Source of the DNA: Manganibacter manganicus
GTDB taxonomy: Bacteria > Pseudomonadota > Alphaproteobacteria > Rhizobiales > Rhizobiaceae
Assembly (NCBI RefSeq): GCF_002075885.1
Contig: NZ_MDET01000001.1
Coordinates: forward strand, 352,564 to 416,563
Length of the DNA: 64,000 nt
Reading direction: 5' to 3'
Shown: piece by piece, positions 8,070 through 14,015 of the stretch
Position numbering within the stretch: position 1 is the stretch's first letter
Layout of the letters: every line of letters begins with the position of its first letter
Translations under genes and position numbers: made by a program
The notes under the pieces: model-generated
The model's database searches: none
Seen by the model: only the letters and a program-made list of their open reading frames with translations
Told to the model about the DNA's origin: nothing

Positions 8070-8924
8070 ATGACCGTATGTGTGTGCGTAAAGGTCAACG
8101 AATGCATGGTATTTGCTTCGGATAGCGCCACATCCATGGATGGATCTGGGAAACTGGACCAAGACGGAAATCCGATACAGCAAGTCTATCGTTATGGAAA
8201 CAAGCTGTTTCAGATCCACCGTACTCATCCCATCATGGCGATGACATGCGGTATTGGTAACTTTGGAAAAGCGTCGATTGCTACGCTAGCTAAAGAGTTT
8301 CGATCAATGATTTCCGACACTGGTGAAACGCCTTTAGGTCCGGGCTATAAGATGAGCACTGTTGCGGAGATGGCTCATGACTTTTTCATAGAAAACCGCT
8401 TCAAAAAGGCAAATGAAGCGGCGGATGGTGCAATTACCGGTGGGTTCGAGCTCTGGATTGGCGGGTATTCCGACGGCGAGGAAACACCCGAACTTTGGAA
8501 GATTTCAGTCTTCAAGGGCGTACCCAATCAACCAATCCTAGTGGCGAATTCAGATACGGCGGGAGTTTGGTGCGGCGGACAGCCAGACCCGATACTACGG
8601 TTGATAAACGGTTTTGGTTGGCGGCTGGACAGCATTCTAAAGGAGAACGACATCACACCAGAATCTCATCCAAAACTCTATGCTAATCTGCCGGCCGCGC
8701 TCCACCTCCCTTTAGCTCATCCCCTTATGCCAATCCAAGATGCGATTGACCTCGCCGATTTTCTTGCTGATATGACGAAGAAGGTGTTTCGCTTTCGCGC
8801 AGTTCCAGAGTACGTTTCCGGTGATATCGATATTGCAACGGTTACCCGATTTGAACGTTTCCGATGGATAAGGCGAAAGCATTATTATCCACCACAGCTC
8901 AACCAGGAGACCGACCATGTCTGA
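8070..8924 (+). CDS. Proteasome/HslV-like Ntn hydrolase, Thr1 type (phage-borne)
   Basis: A 284-residue protein with a clear N-terminal-nucleophile hydrolase start. The frame is open from 7941, but the ATG at 8070 has a strong GGGGGAGG ribosome site and puts Thr directly after Met. With Met removed, Thr is residue 1 and Asp is residue 17 (in ASDSAT), as in HslV and proteasome beta subunits. A Lys in GNKLFQI (about residue 44) aligns with Lys33 after an 11-residue insertion, and AMTCGIGNFG matches the following glycine turn. The C-terminal 120 residues are extra compared with HslV. Base composition is noticeably more AT-rich than the upstream phage genes, so it may have a different origin. Confidence 0.75.
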   Translation: MTVCVCVKVNECMVFASDSATSMDGSGKLDQDGNPIQQVYRYGNKLFQIHRTHPIMAMTCGIGNFGKASIATLAKEFRSMISDTGETPLGPGYKMSTVAEMAHDFFIENRFKKANEAADGAITGGFELWIGGYSDGEETPELWKISVFKGVPNQPILVANSDTAGVWCGGQPDPILRLINGFGWRLDSILKENDITPESHPKLYANLPAALHLPLAHPLMPIQDAIDLADFLADMTKKVFRFRAVPEYVSGDIDIATVTRFERFRWIRRKHYYPPQLNQETDHV

Positions 8925-9099
8925 CAGAGAGCAGCTTCGACCAGAGCGTGAAGTGATTGGTAAGCCTGATAACGACTCGCCTCTCGTTGTATCTCAGGAC
9001 GACGCGCAACGCCTGATGTACGAGCAACATTCACCCTTTCCGACCGAAGACGAGCGCGAGCATAATTATCTGCTCAAGAATTCTTGTTGGCACAGTTGA
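8917..9099 (+). CDS. Small hypothetical protein after the Thr1 Ntn hydrolase
   Basis: A 60-residue, charged, Gln/Asp/Glu-rich soluble protein starting at an ATG 8 bp inside the end of the upstream Ntn-hydrolase gene, with AGGAG upstream. The overlap suggests it is made together with that enzyme. No domain is recognised. It could be a partner, an inhibitor or a substrate of the hydrolase, but nothing in the sequence decides this. Confidence 0.5.
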   Translation: MSDREQLRPEREVIGKPDNDSPLVVSQDDAQRLMYEQHSPFPTEDEREHNYLLKNSCWHS

Positions 9100-9152
9100 T
9101 GGAACGATCGTTCCCACCGTCATGGCCTCTTGAAGTCATTTAAAAAGAGGGC

Positions 9153-9197
9153 GGCCCGACCGTTAGGCTTGGGGGTTGGCGGGGAGACGGTCGGGCC
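9153..9197. repeat. Large perfect inverted repeat between convergent genes
   Basis: An 11-bp arm (9153-9163) repeats as its reverse complement at 9187-9197 around a G-rich 23-nt loop, giving a very GC-rich hairpin in the roughly 200-bp gap between the small plus-strand gene and the minus-strand membrane protein. It probably works as a two-way terminator, although neither side has a long T tract. Confidence 0.55.
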
Positions 9198-9298
9198 TTA
9201 CTGCAGGCAAGGCAGTGCGAGAACAATACAAGAACATTGACTGGTGTCAAGTCGAAGCTTGTCAGGGTTCGGAACTGCGGAGAATGTGCGGAGTGGCA

Positions 9299-9790
9299 TT
9301 ACTTCACAAGCGCTAGGAACCTGACGCCACCAATCGCGAGGCAACAAATCGATGTCGTTACAGAGAGGATCGCCATCCAGCGGACAATGTTTCCGGCTAG
9401 TCGCCACCGCTTAGATTTTGGCGTGTCCCTAACGAATGGAACCTCCCAACAATACTCCTCTTCAGACATGGCTTCTGAGAAAAATATCTGACTGAAATAC
9501 GCGAGGCCGGGTGCAATGACGGTCAAAAGCAAGCTGCAAAACAGCCAAAAGAGAATATCGTTGAACGTGGCTAGGTTCCCCGGCGAACTGGACAATCGCG
9601 AGTAGTTAGCGCTGTAGAAGCCTAAAGCAGCGGCAACGCCACCAGCCGCCACTAAAGCTGGCGCTCGCATAGCTCCGTTGGAAAATGCAAGCACTTGTCC
9701 ACCTGTCTGCTCAAGCGCATTGCGACGAGAATCGTGCGCGCGCTCGGCAGCGCGTATCCGTAGGTCGTATGTTTTTTCGTTTTCAGTCAT
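9299..9790 (-). CDS. Hypothetical membrane protein
   Basis: A 163-residue inner-membrane protein with no family I recognise. The first 40 residues are charged and helical. Hydrophobic segments lie at about 42-62, 77-102 and 135-158, with a short charged loop (SEEEYCWEVPFVRDTPKSKRW) between the last two. This shape is common in phage and accessory-region proteins that act at the membrane, such as superinfection-exclusion proteins, but no motif supports that. It is convergent with the tail-region operon and transcribed in the same direction as the repressor gene next to it. Confidence 0.7.
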   Translation of the reverse strand: MTENEKTYDLRIRAAERAHDSRRNALEQTGGQVLAFSNGAMRAPALVAAGGVAAALGFYSANYSRLSSSPGNLATFNDILFWLFCSLLLTVIAPGLAYFSQIFFSEAMSEEEYCWEVPFVRDTPKSKRWRLAGNIVRWMAILSVTTSICCLAIGGVRFLALVK

Positions 9791-9855
9791 CGGTGCTAGC
9801 CCCCCACGCGTATATCCGGCCCTACCTTCAGCTAGAACGTTAGGACGCTGATAAA

Positions 9856-10092
9856 TCAGCTTCGATCCCGCAGCCTCACGCCCGGCCCGTTGCCATTTTG
9901 GTCGATGAACAGGACGCCGGCTGATTCGAGGGCGACTCGGATGGCGGCGAGGTTGTTAACTGAGGGGATCCGGCGACCCTTCTCGAAATCCCGTATGGTG
10001 CTTTCGCTCAGATGCGATGCCACTCCAAGCCGCATTTGCGACCAATCCAGCAGACCACGTGCCGCCCTCGATTGTTCTGCCGTGATTGTCAT
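9856..10092 (-). CDS. XRE-family repressor-like transcriptional regulator
   Basis: A 78-residue single-domain DNA-binding protein. I set the start at the ATG at 10092 (MTITAEQSRAARGLL), because the longer frame reaches into the operator region. The Cro/CI-type helix-turn-helix spans about residues 5-60, with LDWSQMRLGVASHLSESTIRDFEKGRRIP matching the Q-L-A...S..TI..fE.G+..P pattern of the XRE family. A beta-like tail (GVLFIDQNGNGPGVRLR) is typical of a large group of alphaproteobacterial XRE proteins. It is divergent from the small plus-strand gene at 10204, an arrangement like a phage immunity switch. It has no cleavage or sensor domain. Confidence 0.85.
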   Translation of the reverse strand: MTITAEQSRAARGLLDWSQMRLGVASHLSESTIRDFEKGRRIPSVNNLAAIRVALESAGVLFIDQNGNGPGVRLRDRS

Positions 10093-10203
10093 GTTGGCTC
10101 CATTGCTCCGAAAATCGTGTAGCACAAACGAAAACCGTTGACATCGTGTAAAATTCACGCTTTACAAGAATCGTAAACGTTTTTCGTTAAGGAGCCAAAG
10201 TAC
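10093..10203. promoter_or_regulatory. Divergent promoter/operator region of the XRE gene
   Basis: This 111-bp AT-richer region holds repeated motifs: ATCGTGTA at 10114-10121 and again at 10143-10150, a TTTAC/GTAAA inverted repeat at 10161-10177 and a GTG/CAC-flanked AT palindrome near 10147-10159. A TTGACA box lies at 10138-10143, though no clear -10 follows at ideal spacing. The repeats are likely binding sites for the adjacent XRE protein. Confidence 0.55.
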
Positions 10204-10434
10204 ATGACTACCTCCGTCACCGCCAAAAACAGGAAAACCGCCAAACGCCTGCCCTGCGTCGAGTGCACCGGCCTTGGCGAGCGTGACACCGGCAACTGCA
10301 CATGCAGGGAATGCAACCCCGGCAAGCGCTCTGCCGTTCGGGCTATCTTCGATAGCAACGGGCGCTGGCTCGTTCATTGGCGCGAAGCTGACGGGGAGGA
10401 GTGGGTTGGCACGTATCGCTTGATCCCGTGTTAG
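10204..10434 (+). CDS. Small Cys-rich protein opposite the XRE repressor
   Basis: A 76-residue protein with a basic N-terminus and a cysteine cluster (CVECTGLG at about 19-26, then CTCREC at about 33-38) that could form a zinc ribbon like those of small phage early proteins. A beta-rich C-terminal part (WLVHWREADGEEWVGTYRL) follows. A strong AAGGAG ribosome site precedes the ATG at 10204. Its place directly across from the repressor is where a Cro-like or early regulatory gene usually lies, but it has no HTH. Function unknown. Confidence 0.65.
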   Translation: MTTSVTAKNRKTAKRLPCVECTGLGERDTGNCTCRECNPGKRSAVRAIFDSNGRWLVHWREADGEEWVGTYRLIPC

Positions 10435-10444
10435 GGTGATCGCC

Positions 10445-10609
10445 ATGGCCAACCATCCGTACTTGAAGGCCGAGGATTTCCGCGATCCAGTTTTTCTCAA
10501 AGTGCGCCGCCAGGTCGCATTGCTGCGGCTTCCCTATGCGGAAGGGAAGATGCGGGAACTGCTTCTAGAGTCGGTTCGCATCTACACCGACATGATTGAG
10601 GGTCGGTAA
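10445..10609 (+). CDS. 54-residue hypothetical protein (early phage-type)
   Basis: A short open frame from the ATG at 10445 to the TAA at 10607-10609. The translation is a plausible small soluble protein (MANHPYLKAEDF, then DPVFLKVRRQVALLRLPYAEGK and a charged helix). It begins 10 bp after the Cys-rich gene and ends 7 bp before the tRNA-like gene, so the three may be one transcript. Ribosome site upstream is weak. No domain recognised. Confidence 0.45.
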   Translation: MANHPYLKAEDFRDPVFLKVRRQVALLRLPYAEGKMRELLLESVRIYTDMIEGR

Positions 10610-10616
10610 CGAGATT

Positions 10617-10692
10617 GCCCGCGTATCGGTGCGCTCTTCTAAAGCGCCAACCGTAGAGGATCACGCCAGTTCGAATCTGGCCGCGGGCTCCA
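10617..10692 (+). tRNA. tRNA-like gene, anticodon UCU (Arg), D arm missing
   Basis: The 5' GCCCGCG (10617-10623) pairs perfectly with CGCGGGC (10682-10688), followed by a discriminator T and an encoded CCA (10690-10692). A perfect T arm is present: GCCAG (10665-10669), loop TTCGAAT, CTGGC (10677-10681). A 5-bp anticodon-type stem GCGCT/AGCGC (10631-10635 with 10643-10647) carries the loop CTTCTAA, reading anticodon UCU (Arg, AGA/AGG). Between acceptor and anticodon stems there are only 7 nt, too few for a D arm, and about 17 nt fill the variable region. The total is exactly 76 nt. It may be a working unusual phage tRNA, a decoy or a decayed gene. Confidence 0.55.
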
Positions 10693-10745
10693 TCATCCAG
10701 CGCACCAGCCGGGGTCACCACCCGCGCCGCGCTGGCTAGGGTCGA

Positions 10746-10771
10746 GGGTATGCCCAAAATTGGGCACACCC
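10746..10771. repeat. Palindrome between tRNA-like gene and tRNA-Pro
   Basis: GGGTATGCCC (10746-10755) and GGGCACACCC (10762-10771) are inverted repeats with one wobble or mismatch around AAAATT. There is no T tract, so a protein-binding site or attachment-site core is as likely as a terminator. Confidence 0.4.
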
Positions 10772-10898
10772 TGCACCACCGGCCCGCAATGAACCCCTGT
10801 TGCAGCGATGCGGCAGAGGTTCTAGCTATATACTGGCTACAATGTGGCTAAAAACTTTATAGCCATTCTGGGGGAATCGGCTAAGTCTTTGTTTTTAA

Positions 10899-10975
<77 letters not shown>

Positions 10976-11522
10976 GACCGCGCAAAGCCTTAGAAGAACA
11001 AGGCTTTGAGTGCAAGACCAAAATCCTGCCTGAAGAACAGAAGCCGATCATTTGTGCTGAATTGACCAGAACCGCGTTGAAATGGTCACGCACGTTCCCG
11101 GCGCGTTCGTAGATGAGGCAGCCTCGTCCCGCCAGTTTGATCCAGAATCCTCGTCCTGCTCGAATCCCATCCTGCATTGCTCCGGCAGCCTTGTCACAAA
11201 GTGCCCGCGCCAGATCGCCTGGATTGAATCATTGACAAGATCAAAATGGTATGAAATCAACTAAACTATAAGTTGAATTAGCGTGACATAAAACTCTAGA
11301 TGTCGACATTGTATGTTGATATTATTGATAAATATGTCAGATAGAGCAACTTATGATTGATTTCGATTTGATGCCATGTGATCCCTTAGTCGGTATGAAG
11401 GCCGAAAGGGTTCTTTGCCGTAGCGGACATGGCTGCAACATGCGCGGGGCATCAGGAATGGCAAACCGGGTCAGATTTCGCGAATGCCGGCAAGGCGGGA
11501 TCTGAGGCGGCAGTCGAGCCAA
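10976..11522. other. Gene-poor stretch upstream of the polysaccharide locus
   Basis: No convincing gene is seen in these roughly 550 bp. A perfect 9-bp inverted repeat (CAAAGCCTT 10983-10991, AAGGCTTTG 11000-11008) lies just 5' of tRNA-Pro. Bases 11225-11365 are clearly AT-rich compared with the surroundings and contain a TTGACA at 11232-11237 without a well-placed -10. This region probably carries the promoter and a long leader of the polysaccharide operon. Confidence 0.5.
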
Positions 11523-12041
11523 ATGTCGGAATCGCTCAACCTTGACGATATTGCAAAGTGGTTTGTTGTTGCCACGAAACCTCGAAAAGAGGTTTTGGCT
11601 GCGCGCAATCTTCGAAACCAGGGCTTTGCGGTGTTTCTGCCTCAGATGCGCCGGACCGTTCGGCATGCGCGTCAGATATCCGTGCGTACGATACCGTTGT
11701 TTCCCGGCTATCTCTTTCTGGAGGCTCTGTCGGCGGTGCGTTGGCGATCCGTCAACGGCACATTCGGGGCGGTCGGCATCATCACGAGCGGTGAAAGCCC
11801 GGCGATCGTCGAGAGTGGTTTCGTCGATGCGCTGAGGGCAAGGGCCGACGCCGGGGGTATCGTCGATTTCAGCGGCGGATTGCGGATCGGCGACCGGGTT
11901 GAACTGGTGGCCGGGCCTTTTGCCAGACAGATCGGAAATCTCGCTGCCCTCGATGATAGGGGTCGGGTGACCGTTCTTCTGGAGTTTCTGGCCACGCATG
12001 TGCCGGTGCGCACGACGGCCGAGAATCTGCTGCCTGCCTGA
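11523..12041 (+). CDS. NusG/RfaH-like transcription antiterminator
   Basis: A 172-residue NusG paralogue expected to bind RNA polymerase and let it read through a long polysaccharide operon. The NGN domain is at about residues 9-110 (WFVVATKPRKEVLAARNL, LPQMRRTVRHARQ, then PLFPGYLFLE, the family's central motif). A KOW domain follows at about 125-165 (GDRVELVAGPFA). The ATG at 11523 is preferred to an upstream in-frame start at 11484. It is the first gene of a collinear series of about 17 kb and is followed by a leader with an ops-like element. It is too diverged and badly placed to be the housekeeping NusG, which normally sits beside secE and ribosomal genes. Confidence 0.85.
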   Translation: MSESLNLDDIAKWFVVATKPRKEVLAARNLRNQGFAVFLPQMRRTVRHARQISVRTIPLFPGYLFLEALSAVRWRSVNGTFGAVGIITSGESPAIVESGFVDALRARADAGGIVDFSGGLRIGDRVELVAGPFARQIGNLAALDDRGRVTVLLEFLATHVPVRTTAENLLPA

Positions 12042-12089
12042 GCAGGTGGAGGCAGGCGCGACCTCGCGCTTGCAGCATTGTTTGACGCT

Positions 12090-12121
12090 GGGTGCCGCTG
12101 CACCCGGTGTGCGGTAGCGTG
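12090..12121 (+). promoter_or_regulatory. Hairpin plus ops-like element in the operon leader
   Basis: The 138-nt gap between the antiterminator gene and the VanZ-like gene holds a GGGTG/CACCC hairpin (12090-12094, 12101-12105) followed five bases later by GCGGTAGCGTG (12111-12121). This matches 11 of the 12 bases of the E. coli ops element (GGCGGTAGCGTG), the pause site that recruits RfaH. The non-template (coding) strand orientation is correct. Confidence 0.5.
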
Positions 12122-12179
12122 GACGACTTTCGTTGGGCGGGGCCTGCAAATAGCGCAAGCAAGACATTGTCCGCGAGCC

Positions 12180-12626
12180 GTGACGGGTGACGCGGCCTCG
12201 TCGCCGTGGCTTTGTCGTGGCGCCTCGGCGTGGGAGTTCCCGCGTGCGCGGCGGCATGTCCCGATCGTCGCTTTCGCCGGAGGAGCGGGGCTGATCCTCT
12301 GGTTCGGCTTGTTGAGCACGTTCCCGGAGCCGGCCAGGAATATTCTGCCGATCCGCTTCGATCTCGCGGAACATGTGGTCGCGTTCTGCTGGCTGAGTTT
12401 TGCCGGATTACTCGCGTGGAATCGGACCTGGATCGTCGTCGTCGGCCTGATCCTGTCGGCGGGGCTTCTGGAACTCGCGCAGTTGATTGATTCGCTGCAC
12501 GAAGCCAGCCTTTTGGATTGGGTGGCGAGTACGGCCGGAGTTGTCTTCGGCTGGGCGCTTTCGGCGGTGGTGCGGCGCATTCTGGCACGAAGGCGGGCAT
12601 TCGTCGTGCAAGGTAACGCACTGTGA
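12180..12626 (+). CDS. VanZ-like membrane protein
   Basis: About 148 residues from the GTG at 12180; the frame is open further back to 12078 but that part reads as non-coding and overlaps the ops-like leader. Four hydrophobic segments are visible, with the VanZ-family pattern DLAEHVVAF (Asp/His in the loop after helix 1), ELAQLID (Glu-Gln in helix 3) and SLLDWVASTAGVVFG (Asp before helix 4). VanZ-like proteins are often found in polysaccharide clusters but their molecular role is not settled. The stop overlaps the priming-transferase start by 4 bp (GTGA), so translation is coupled. Confidence 0.75.
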   Translation: MTGDAASSPWLCRGASAWEFPRARRHVPIVAFAGGAGLILWFGLLSTFPEPARNILPIRFDLAEHVVAFCWLSFAGLLAWNRTWIVVVGLILSAGLLELAQLIDSLHEASLLDWVASTAGVVFGWALSAVVRRILARRRAFVVQGNAL

Positions 12627-13936
12627 GCCATCCCGGCATGACGGGGCTTGTGTCATCCGTCGCGGATGAGCGGCCGGCGGGCAATATGCGGCATCCGCTC
12701 CTTCGGCTGCGTTATCAGCTTCTGGGCGGGATGCTTGCCGCCGTGGGGCTGCCTTTTTTCATACGTCTGGCGATCGATTGGCAGGGCGCTGTCGTGATTA
12801 CCGTGCAAGTCACCATCATGGCCGGTGTGGCCGCACATCTCGTCGGCTACATGATCTACAAAAGGCTGGATGTTTTTCCCGGTGTTGCCACTTTCAGCAC
12901 GATATTGCCGGCGTTTGCGATCAGCTACGGGCTGGTGTTTCTTCTCATCTTCTTCCTGCGTCTTGACTATAGCCGCTTTCAGGCGGGGGCTTCGTTCCTC
13001 ATTTCCTCGTCGTGGTATTTCGGCCTGAGCGTGTTCATCCGCCGGCTGGAGCCTTATCGCCTGGCGATGATCCCGCAAGGCGATGTTGAGCGCTTGATGC
13101 AGGTCAAGGGCGTCGTATGGGAGCACCTGGCGTCACCGGATGCCAGGCTGGGGCGGGTGCAGGGTGTTGTCGCGGATCTGCGGGCCGATCTTCCCGAAGC
13201 ATGGGAGCGCTTCATAACCGGCTGCGTGCTGGCTGGCCTGCCGGTCTATAATGTCAAGCAGACGCTTGAATCGCTGACGGGCCGGGTGGCGATCGAGCAT
13301 CTTTCGGAAAACACGCTTGGCTCGCTCAATCCCAACCAGGTTTATTTCAGCGTGAAGCAGACGATCGACCGGCTGGGCGCGCTGGTCGTCCTCGTTCTGG
13401 CCGCACCGCTGCTTTTGATCATAGCCTTGGCGATCCGACTTGAATCGCCTGGACCTGCACTGTTTCGCCAGGAGCGCATGGGTTATCGCGGCAAGACCTT
13501 CACGCTCTACAAGTTCCGCACCATGCAGGCCGAGGACAAGCGCGGCATTTCCGACAAGGAGAAGGCGGTCACGCATGAGGGCGACCCGCGCATCACCCGC
13601 CTCGGCCGCTTTTTGCGCCGCACGCGGCTGGATGAACTGCCGCAGGCGATCAACATCCTGCGCGGCGAGATGAGCTGGATCGGCCCAAGGCCGGAGCCGG
13701 CTGTCCTGTCGCGCTGGTACGAAGTGGAACTGCCGTTCTACCGCTACCGCTATATTGTCCATCCGGGCGTCACCGGCTGGGCGCAGGTCAATCAGGGCCA
13801 CGTCAACGGGCTCGATAAGGCCCATGAGAAGCTCTATTACGACTTCTACTACATCAAGAATTTCTCGCCCTGGCTCGATCTGGTGGTGGCGTTGCGCACG
13901 ATCCGAACCATGCTGACCGGCTTCGGGGCGAAGTAG
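12623..13936 (+). CDS. Undecaprenyl-phosphate sugar phosphotransferase (priming enzyme)
   Basis: A 437-residue polyprenyl-phosphate sugar-1-phosphate transferase, which starts repeat-unit assembly by moving a sugar phosphate to undecaprenyl phosphate at the inner membrane. The N-terminal 110 residues hold about four hydrophobic helices. The C-terminal catalytic domain (about 240-437) has the family motifs FRQERMGYRGK, YKFRTM, DELPQAINILRGEMSWIGPRPE and HPGVTGWAQV. The GTG start overlaps the VanZ-like stop. It is one of two priming enzymes in this locus, the other lying at 33647-35182, so either two repeat units are made or one is spare. The sugar is not known. Confidence 0.93.
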   Translation: MSHPGMTGLVSSVADERPAGNMRHPLLRLRYQLLGGMLAAVGLPFFIRLAIDWQGAVVITVQVTIMAGVAAHLVGYMIYKRLDVFPGVATFSTILPAFAISYGLVFLLIFFLRLDYSRFQAGASFLISSSWYFGLSVFIRRLEPYRLAMIPQGDVERLMQVKGVVWEHLASPDARLGRVQGVVADLRADLPEAWERFITGCVLAGLPVYNVKQTLESLTGRVAIEHLSENTLGSLNPNQVYFSVKQTIDRLGALVVLVLAAPLLLIIALAIRLESPGPALFRQERMGYRGKTFTLYKFRTMQAEDKRGISDKEKAVTHEGDPRITRLGRFLRRTRLDELPQAINILRGEMSWIGPRPEPAVLSRWYEVELPFYRYRYIVHPGVTGWAQVNQGHVNGLDKAHEKLYYDFYYIKNFSPWLDLVVALRTIRTMLTGFGAK

Positions 13937-14015
13937 GCGTCATCGTTTGCCGCTGCATCCACATCTTTCGCAAGAGGCCCTGTTGGATCAACGCCGTCCA
14001 GGACGCCGCCTCGGA

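Noticed and set aside
10617..10692. A normal cloverleaf tRNA
   Set aside because: Laying the standard 76-nt numbering on the sequence gives no D stem and no anticodon stem at the usual place. Only the alternative layout with a missing D arm works, so I report it as tRNA-like.
10746..10771. Intrinsic terminator
   Set aside because: The palindrome has no T tract after either arm, so I list it only as a repeat.
11232..11270. Sigma-70 promoter for the polysaccharide operon (TTGACA at 11232)
   Set aside because: No acceptable -10 box lies 16-18 bp downstream, so I do not call a promoter.
11337..12684. Several long open frames on the minus strand (up to 345 codons) opposite the antiterminator and VanZ-like genes
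   Set aside because: They are Arg/Pro/Ser-rich, have no family pattern and lie opposite genes with clear domains. High GC keeps the antisense frames open.
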